Source: Tilletiopsis washingtonensis
Lineage: Eukaryota > Basidiomycota > Exobasidiomycetes > Entylomatales
Length of the DNA stretch: 64,000 nucleotides
Direction: 5' to 3'
Assembly (NCBI RefSeq): GCF_003144115.1
Contig: NW_020312008.1
Location: 400,477-464,476, forward strand
The position numbers and the translations under genes were made by a program. Shown here piece after piece: positions 56,692-64,000 of this stretch (positions are counted from its first letter, which is position 1; each line of letters opens with the position of its first letter). Below the pieces are notes generated by a model. The model had not been told where the DNA came from. It searched no databases and saw only the letters and a list, made by a program, of their open reading frames with translations.

Positions 56692-58517
56692 CTACGCCTC
56701 AGAGCCGCTGGTGAAGCTGCCGCTGCGGCCGGTGCGTCCGCTGCTGCTCGACGCGCCGCTCGTGCTGCCGCTGCGGCTCGATGGGCCGCTGCTCGGCTCG
56801 TAGTCATCCTTCTCATCGACGGGCGAGAGCATCGTGCGCAGTGCCGGACGCTGCTTGACAAGCTCAAGATCCCAGTCCGAGCTCTCCTTGGAGAAGAGCA
56901 GGTGCGGCACGCCGACTTCTTCGTCCTCGCCAAGCACATGCGCCGGCAGCTGCGAGTAGGCGGAGGCCCAGGGCGACGGTCGGCAGAAGAGACGGTCGAT
57001 GCCGCGTGTCGACCGCTCGCGCTCGTGCTTGGCGTCTATCCGGCGCAGCACAAAGTGCGCGATGAGCGCAAAGTACGCGGCCGACAGGGCGCTGCAGGAC
57101 GCGTCAGCATCGATCGTAGCGCAGAGGTGTAGCGGCACTCACGTTCCGGCGACAAGGTCGATCGCGTAGTGGTGGTGCTCGTACTGCGTCGACCAGAACA
57201 TGCCGGAGCAGTAGACGAGGGCGAAGACGAGGCCCCAGGTGCCGCCGTAGCGCGCAACGAAGAAGCTGAGGCATGTTGCAGTGGCAGCATGCAGACTCGG
57301 CACTGGAGCGAGCGTCAGCTGTGACAGGCAGAACAGCTGCACCGCCTAACTCACGAGCGCCAAAGACGACGGGCGACGCGGCAAAGGCGTGAGTGTAGAG
57401 ATGGCTGCCGAACACCTTATCGAAGCGCACAAGGCCGGCGGCCGAGCCGGGGAAGGAGTAGTCCGGGATCTGCAGAGTAGTCTGGATCAGCTCTGTGCAT
57501 CGCTGAAGCTTGTTGCGCGCCACTCACCACGGTCGGCGGGTAGGTGTCTGCGTACCACGGCGCGGCATTCGGGAAGAGGAGGTGGATGCACAGGCCGGTG
57601 AAGTTCTGCAGGCCGAGGCACCAGCCAAACGCAATGGCGGCGCCCGGCGGGCACCATGCCCAGGCCCACCAGCCCATGAGGAACGGGCTGGCAAAGTGCA
57701 GGCAGCCGTAGAAGATCCAGGCGAGCACGTCCTGGAACGCATCCCACGTCGTGTTGAGCGCGACGTAGTTGAGCACCTTGAGCCACGCGGGAAAGAGCAG
57801 CACGAGGTATGCCAACGGTGAGCGCGTGGCGCTGCGGGCTCGCAAGAGAAGCGCGAGAGGCACCAGCGCCACGGTGAAGAGCAGAACGCCCTGGAACGAG
57901 AGCAGCGCGGCCTCGAGCTGCGGCAGGAGCTTCGTGTGGATCTGCGTGTGCAGTTGGTGTCAGCCTTGCTGCGTCTCACGCTCGCGTGCCGTCGGAAGAC
58001 GTCTGCAGTTCTCCTTGCGCAGCGCACTCGGCCTCTCTGCTCGATGGCCGAGCCGGCGATTGCAGCTCAGCACGGTGACGAAGCGGGTGTGCCGTCGAGC
58101 GAGCGCGCATCCGCCATGCGGTGCCCCGAGCGCGGCCGTGCCTGCATCGAAGTCCGCCTGGCGTTGGCGCGGCGCGTCTTGATCTGCGAGGCTTGGCAGG
58201 CCAGGCGCCTCCACCTTGCAGACCGGCTCGCAGCACCGGCACCGGCACCGGCCGTAGCGCTCAGCCTCGCCAGCTGCACTCACCGTCGGACGCCACTCAT
58301 CTGGCAGGCGGCGCGCCATCTTGAAGCTCAGTGTCCACACGACGGGCGGCAGGATGCCCGAGAGCAGGCCGGCGAGCCAGCGCGCATGGCTCTTGTCGTT
58401 GAGCAGCACGGCGTGGCAGTGCCGCAGCAGGGCGCCGAGGGCCCGCAGGCGACCCGTTGCCGCGGCGAGCACGACGACGAGCACGGGCAGCAGCGGCAGC
58501 AGCTTGAGGAGCGACAT
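56692..58517 (-). CDS. AUR1: Inositol phosphorylceramide synthase
   Basis: Golgi enzyme moving phosphoinositol from phosphatidylinositol to ceramide, the aureobasidin A target. Exons: 58517-58284, 57941-57528, 57469-57355, 57302-57143, 57091-56692; 440 residues. Family landmarks: hydrophobic N terminus, LPDEWRPTIHTKLLPQLEAA (yeast has a near-identical segment), DVLAWIFYGCLHFASPFLM, CIHLLFPNAAPWYADTYPPT, YSFPGSAAGLVRFDKVFGSH, then the PAP2 motifs GALPSLHAATATC and HHHYAIDLVAGTALSAAYF. The C tail is Ser/Gly-rich. A hydrophobic stretch between ALLSFQ and ALNTTWDAFQ (about 45 residues) has no counterpart that I recall in yeast and may add a TM pair. Intron 1 is 342 nt, the longest found. Confidence 0.92.
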
Positions 58518-61335
58518 ATCCTTCCGCGAAGGGAGAGAGCGGGGTGCGCCGAGAGGCGGGAGAGTGGGCGGGACGGGCCTGAGGAGCGCGGAACGGAGAG
58601 AGATGGGGAGCGAAGGCAGGATGCGTCGGAGGTGTGGACGTCGAGTGAGAGGCGGGCCCGGGGAGACGAGGAGCGCTGCGGTGCGAACTGAGCGAGGAGG
58701 AGCCGAGAGAGGCCGTCCGCGGACCGAAGCGGCAGGCACGAACGAGGTCAGGGGCCGTGCAGCGCGAGAGCGTATCTGGCAGGCCTCGCCGCGGCTACTT
58801 CCTCTTCGAGGGCCGAGCTCGATCTGTCCAACGCAACGGCTGTGTACCTCGCACCTGCAGCGCTGAGCACAGCCCATCTCATGCGGCCGCTGCATGCCTG
58901 CTGTGCTCGAAGGGGCTCGCGATGGGCAAGGTCGCGTGGCCTGTCCGCGGCTTCACGCTTCATCACCACGCTCGCGCTTGCCTTTTGCGCTGCAGCACGC
59001 AGCCACTCTTACTGCCCCTGACAGCAGCAGCAAGGCAGGGCCTCGCTCGCACTTCCGCTTCTCTGCGCTCGCGGGCCGCCTCCTCGGGCAGCGAGCAGCG
59101 TGCACCTCTCCGGCGTCTCTGCGCGGAACACGCCTGCCGGCCTGCCGGGTGCCGTGTGCGGAGCTCCCTCTCTCGGCGCGCCTGCTGCTCGGTACACGCA
59201 CTCCGCAGGCGGAGGTGCCTCTCTCGTTGCGAGGCCGGACAGGCACGCAGCAGCGGCATGAGACGTCAGCACGCAGCACCGCCGCACCGCACAGCACCGC
59301 ATCGACGTGCAGCGGCCGAGGCGGGCGGGCAGCATCCTTCTGCAGCACGCAGCATGCAGCAGCATCCCGGCGGAGCGGCGGGCGGGTCACACGAGCCGTC
59401 GCTTCGACGATCGCCCGCTCTGAGCTGCCTGCTGCACGCTTGAGAGGCGCGATGTGGCACCTCGACGCGCAGGCTAATCATCGCCCGGCGCGCGCCAAGC
59501 CGCCCGATGGCTGCCGCCCGCGGAGCTTGAAGCGTGGGCCGCAGCCTCAGCCGCCGAGCAGCACGCCGACGGTCAGCGGATCTGCTCCTCGCGAAGGGGC
59601 GAGCCGCGGCTTGATGACGCGCGGCGCCGGCTGGGCACCTCCGAGGGCAGCGCCAAGGCGGCACAGCGGCACTGCGGCGGTGTACGCGGCCTAGGGCTGT
59701 GCCTGGCCGAGTCCCGCACAGGGGCGCATCGAGAGGCGCTTTCTGCTCGTCGAAGGCGAGGCACGCAGCCTCTTCGCCCCTCCTCCGAGCAGTCCCCTGA
59801 CAGGGCCGTCTCCCGCTGTCGCCCGCTGCAGGCCGGTCGTCCATACCTTCTGGCGCTTTGGCGGCTGGACCTGTGCGCCGCACACACCTGCGGCGGCCTG
59901 GCCGCAGTGCAGGTGCAGCACACAGGGACAGCAGGGTCCTCTGCGCGGCAAGCGTCGCGCTGCGATGCGATGCGCTGCAGCTCGTCGGAAGCATGCATCC
60001 GCGGGCCGAGTCTGCCCACTGGTGCATGCTTCACGACCCTGACGCTGCGGTGCTGCTGGGTGCTGCAAGGAGCACGCTGCACACTGCTGCGCTCCTCCTT
60101 TCCAGAGCTCACTGCTGCTGCTGCGTGCTACTTCCTGCGCAGGGCACTGCATCTGGCTCTGCATCTGCAGAGCGGCAGCAGGCAGCCATTGGCATGCGAG
60201 ACGAGGGCGAAACGGCTCGCGTGACCCGCCCTTGTCTTCGGGTCACGGCTTCGAACGCCGCCGGAGGTGAGAGAGAGCAACAGCCTCCGCTCGTCTCGCT
60301 GTGGCTTGCGCCATCGCGCCTGGCGTGCCCGGACGTGCCGTGCTTCAGAACGTCCGGCTCGTGCCACCATCAAGGACGCGGAGCCGCAAGCCGCCGGATC
60401 TCTTGGAGCCGGCGGGAGACGCTCCGAGCGTCGTGTGGCGGGAGCAATGCCGGCGGCAGCGGCAAGGCGTCGGTCCGGTGAGAGAGTATGTGTGCATCCT
60501 TCGTGTTCAGCCATCAAGAGTCCGCCGGACGTCAATTGCCGAGCGGTGGCAGCAACTCTCTTCCTTCCGCACTCCGTGGCGCTTTCATGAACCCCTCTCG
60601 CCGCTAGCTCGGCCTTCTGGCCGCGAAGCACTCTCACTTCCGCTTTTAGACCTTTCGCTGACGACGATTCTCGGTCTACCGCCTTCGCCGTCGCCGTGGC
60701 ATCGCTATCGACCAGGCGCACCTGGCGTCACAGCTGCTGTCGCAGCGTTGCACTGCAAGGGCGTCTCACTGCCTCGACGGGGCTCTGCTCTGCCGCCCAT
60801 GATGTGCACGCGCTAGGGCAGACGCAGGCGCACACGAATGACCACATCGGAGCTTGAGTCTCTAGAGCCGCGGCAGCCGACGAGGCGCCCTGGAGAAGCG
60901 AAGTCCAGCAGCGCCTGGCAGACCTTAATGCCGCTCTACCCTGCCGTCGAAGCGCCGGCTTTGCCCGCTATGTTTCCGCAAGTGGCTGCGCATGCCCTCC
61001 GCCAGCCTTTGACCAGAGCCCATTCTCCTCATTGAGCTCTCTTCTGGCAGTCCGCTGCTCGAACCGCCCCTATACGCTCTCCTCCGCCTTCCAACTTTGC
61101 ACCGCTAGATCGCCAGATGTGAGATGAGGCAGCGTGCGTGTCGCCGCGCGCCGCAATTGCTTCGATATGTTGTCCCCGCCCGTCAACCCTTCCCGCAGCA
61201 TCCCATCGACACCCGTTCGTTGTCCTGGCCTATGACGTACTCAGCAGCACCTGCTCCTTCCCTCCGCCATTCTCTGCCTCCATCATTCCCCTCCATCCCG
61301 CTCCCATCCCTGCCAAGCTCTCCCCCACCATCTCC
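58518..61335. other. Gene-poor 2.8 kb stretch
   Basis: Upstream of AUR1 and downstream of the bL35 gene. Open frames are numerous, short, overlapping and Arg/Cys/Ala/Ser-rich, with no domain or consistent splicing. A pyrimidine-rich tract lies at 61240-61330. I recognise no repeat, RNA gene or mobile element. Confidence 0.5.
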
Positions 61336-61797
61336 TCACAACCGCGGGCCGAGCAGCCGTCGGAGCATCTTGACGTGCTTGCCCGAGCGGTGCACGGCGG
61401 TGCCGCGCAGGCGGCCCTTCTGAGCGCCGTGCATGTGCTGGTTGAGATGCTGCTTGCCGGCGAGGCCCCGCTTGAACATGGGGCCCACGACGCGCGAGCC
61501 GACGCTGGGCAGCATGATGGGCGCCATGCCGGGCACGAGCTGCGCGTCGGGCGAGAAGAGGGGCATGTAGCGCGTGCGTGTGGGCGTGCGCTGCTTGCCG
61601 ACGGCGCGGAAGCGCTTCGAGGCGCCCGAGTGTGTCTTCTGCTTGCCGCCGCCCCACGTCGCCGCCAGGGCCGAGACGGAGAAGGCGCGCGCGGCGGCCA
61701 CCAGCGGCGGCGCCAGCAACGCGGCGCCGGCGCCGAGTGGCCGGGCGGCGGCAGTGGCGCCGCGGAAGAGGTGCGCCGAGGCGCGGGCGAGGGACAT
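61336..61797 (-). CDS. Mitochondrial large ribosomal subunit protein bL35m
   Basis: Single exon, 153 residues, a structural protein of the mitochondrial large ribosomal subunit. The first 45 residues are an Arg/Ala/Leu presequence (MSLARASAHLFRGATAAARP, then ARAFSVSALA). The bL35 core follows: KQKTHSGASKRFRAVGKQR, then a fungal insert with YMPLFSPDAQLVPG and MLPSVGSRVVGPMFKRG, then GKQHLNQHMHGAQKGRLRG and HRSGKHVKMLRRLLGPRL. KTHSGxxKRF and AGKxHLN are the bacterial L35 signature positions. An open frame continues upstream of 61797, but this Met opens the presequence. The gene before it on the plus strand (62027) is divergent. Confidence 0.92.
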   Translation of the reverse strand: MSLARASAHLFRGATAAARPLGAGAALLAPPLVAAARAFSVSALAATWGGGKQKTHSGASKRFRAVGKQRTPTRTRYMPLFSPDAQLVPGMAPIMLPSVGSRVVGPMFKRGLAGKQHLNQHMHGAQKGRLRGTAVHRSGKHVKMLRRLLGPRL

Positions 61798-62026
61798 GGC
61801 GACGGAGGGAGCGGGCGTCGTGGAGCGAAGGTGGAGCGAGAGGCGCACGCCAGAGGCTGGCCGGCCTGCAGCAGGAGGCAGTCGCAACCGCGCACGTGAT
61901 CGTCCTTCCGCCCGCGCCTGACTCACGCCCCACGCCTTGCTCTCACGCCCCGCCCGCCCGCCGCCGCGATTTAGGTGCCGCCGCCTGCTCCGCATCGTCG
62001 CGGCCGACCACCACTCCCTCCCGCGC

Positions 62027-63188
62027 ATGTCCAGCCTGCTCGCCTTTCTCTGCCCCTGCATCGGCCCGCGCGCCCGCAGCGCCCGCGCCGGCGACGGCAG
62101 CTCCGAGCGCGACGCGCTGCTGCCGCACGCCGACGCCTCGCGCCCCTCGGGCTCCGCCTCGGGCCCCGACGGCGCCCGTGGCAAGAACGGCGACGCCGGT
62201 GGGGCTGGCGGCGCCGCAGAGGAGGGCGTGAAGCGTGTGCGCCGGCCAGACGTGCCCAGCGAGCGCCTCGGCCGCGCCCGCAGCAGGACGGAACGGTGAG
62301 TGGCGAGCACGCCAGACGCAGGCACGGGCGTCGTGAGACCGAGCTGCCCTGAGCCTGGGAGCAGACAAGTGGGCGCAGCGCCGAGGCTTCCTTGCCCTTC
62401 TGCCCTCAGCGCTGCCGTCGTCGGAGATGTATGAGGCCGTCTTGGAGGAGGCGCGAGCAGCTGCTCGTCTTGACGCGTTCGCAGTCAAGAGTTCCTTGTG
62501 GCGGGCATAGCGGATGGAAGAGGTGCAGCGCTTCTCTCTACAGGAGCTGCACCACTTGTCGTCGTGTGGGCCTCATGCTTGCACTGAGCGAGCTAGAGCT
62601 GACGCGCAGCTTGCAGCCACCTGCGCCACGTCGACGCTCCGCTCGAGACCTCTCCACCGCGCGCCGGCTCGGCGGTCCGTTCAGCCTCCTCATCATCTGC
62701 GCTCGGCCGGCGGACACGGCGCTTGCCCGTCTCCGCTGCCGGCAAGGTGCGAGCGCTACATCTCGGCCTCGATCCGAGCAGTCCCGGCACCAGTCCCGGC
62801 GCGGCTCCTGAGCTGGACGGCCGCGCCGATGCCTCGCCCGAGGTGCGGCCAACTGCTCGTCGGGCTCGCTCCTCTGGGCGCGATGAGGCGGGCGTGCGAG
62901 GCAGTCAGTCCGAGCACAGCTTGCGAACGCTCTACTCTCCCGATGTGAGTCGTGTGCGATCTCGGTCGCCTCTTGCGCCTGCTCACCCTGCGGTTTCAGG
63001 CCGCCGCAAAGGTCGACCCGCGAGAGCGGCTGCGACAGGCCGTGCAAGCCGCCGGCGGCTTCTGCGAGCGCTTCGACGCCACGCCCGTGTCCGAGCATCT
63101 CGAGTCGGGCGGCGAGAGCGGCACGGAGAGCGAGAGTCTGCCGCGTGGCTCGACGAGCTTGCCGCTCGGCAGCGCGCCGCGAGGCTAA
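62027..63188 (+). CDS. Uncharacterised gene; first and last exons visible, middle unresolved
   Basis: A likely gene with incomplete model. Exon 1 (62027-62295) encodes MSSLLAFLCPCIGPRARSAR, an acidic-Ser segment with ERDALLPHAD, a Gly/Ala stretch and RRPDVPSERLGRARSRTER before a GTGAGT donor. The last two exons are likely: one ends SEHSLRTLYSPD at 62944 (GTGAGT donor), and 63000-63188 encodes AAAKVDPRERLRQAVQAAGG, FCERFDATPVSEHLESGG and a Ser/Gly tail. Between them, a helical segment LPSSEMYEAVLEEARAAARL (from about 62415) is in a frame I could not join cleanly. The Cys pair near the N terminus and the LLP motif recall lipid-anchored lysosomal adaptors, but this is only a guess. Confidence 0.42.
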
Positions 63189-64000
63189 GCCCAGCAGTCT
63201 GAGCACGTACGCTCCGGCGCTCTTGCCTCCTCCACGCTCGACTACGACCGCACCGCATCTCATGCCTCTTCACTTGCACGCGCGACAGCCACAGCGCCTC
63301 GCCCTCTGTCCCTTCATTGCACTGCACCATCCTGCACTTCTCGCGCATCTCTGCGCTCTCCAAAAGCGGCCTCAAGCCCGCCCATTGCCATCGAGCACAC
63401 CCATCCACATACCCTCTTTCCCTGCGTCCGCACCGCGACAAATCGCCGCGCGCTTCGCATGCGTACCTGCACACCACACTCCTTGCCCCTCGAGCACCTC
63501 CACGCCTGCCGCGCCGCTCGAGCGCGCCGCACGGCCTGAGGCTGAGCCTACAATGCATCGTGCACACCCATGTCGCGCTTGATGCCCTCATCGTCTGCCA
63601 GAGCAAGACTAATACTGCTGCGCCGCGCTGCGGCAGACAGGAGCTTGGTGTGACGCGCTAAGGCCGCCGCCACGACAGCATGGCGCATGTCGCGGGTCCA
63701 GGGGCTCTGCCTTGGCGCGTGGGGCCGGCTCCGAGGACGACCAGCCCTGCGCTGCGATGCTGAAGCAGGCCTCTCTTGCCTGGTGCAGTCGAAGCGAGAA
63801 GGAGAGGGCTGCGAGAGGGCTCTAGCCATAGTGCCCGTCTCCGCGCTCGAGCACGAGCCTCGCACCTTGCCCACTCGAGGAGCAGCTCACCTGGCGACTC
63901 CGTGCCGCAAGCGGCCCCGCCTTGCGCACTTGCGCTCCGCTGTGCTTACAAAGTTTAGACTTCGTCCGCCTTGAGGCTCAATGTGCATGCTTCTTCCAGC
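63189..64000. other. 3' flank to the window edge
   Basis: 812 bases. Open frames on both strands are short and composition-driven. A gene could begin or end beyond the edge; nothing can be supported here. Confidence 0.5.

Noticed and set aside
1-64000. CRISPR arrays, rRNA or tRNA genes, transposons, LTR elements
   Set aside because: No regularly spaced direct repeats, no B-box-containing folds and no transposon or reverse-transcriptase motifs were seen on either strand.

Overview
The window looks like nuclear DNA of a GC-rich, intron-dense basidiomycete. Introns are mostly 50-60 nt with GTGAGT or GTGCGT donors and CAG acceptors, and genes are packed on both strands. A secretory lipase of the Candida antarctica lipase A type, an AUR1 inositol phosphorylceramide synthase, SWI1, SWC4 and an m-AAA protease fit Basidiomycota, most plausibly Ustilaginomycotina. 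That placement is inferred from protein style, not from a search.

Layout. 1-7.1 kb: ADP/ATP carrier (3' part), an FKBP with a mitochondrial-type leader, and a 17-exon Argonaute on the minus strand. 7.1-9.8 kb: a gene-poor stretch. 9.8-22.7 kb: secretory lipase, SWC4/DMAP1, a KAPA-synthase-like enzyme with a peroxisomal-type C terminus, a DUF2306-like membrane protein, a small mitochondrial-type protein, TRM6, and a TDG/MUG-type DNA glycosylase. 23.3-34.0 kb: seven consecutive plus-strand two-exon genes that I do not recognise and read as one diverged tandem family. 34.4-49 kb: RAB5, an MFS transporter, AFG3/YTA10-like protease, SWI1 and a ubiquitin C-terminal hydrolase. 49-64 kb: a family-16 methyltransferase, an ABCG transporter with Cys-rich N-terminal exons, an esterase-like protein without the usual nucleophile, AUR1, mitochondrial bL35, and one poorly resolved gene. 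Two more gene-poor stretches lie at 50.1-51.6 and 58.5-61.3 kb.

Most genes are unrelated housekeeping functions: chromatin (SWI1, SWC4), mitochondria (carrier, m-AAA protease, bL35), RNA and DNA modification (TRM6, glycosylase), membrane traffic and lipids (RAB5, AUR1, transporters). They do not form a pathway cluster. The distinctive region is the 23.3-34.0 kb array. Its members share a helical first exon of 77-115 codons, a phase-1 intron at the same place, and a variable second exon that is often coiled-coil. One member has an in-frame stop within a continuing coiled coil. Other oddities are a one-base frame break in the PAZ region of Argonaute and a 34-nt intron in the DNA glycosylase.

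I saw no tRNA, rRNA, CRISPR array, transposon or virus-derived element. All exon coordinates were read by eye and checked by reading-frame closure.
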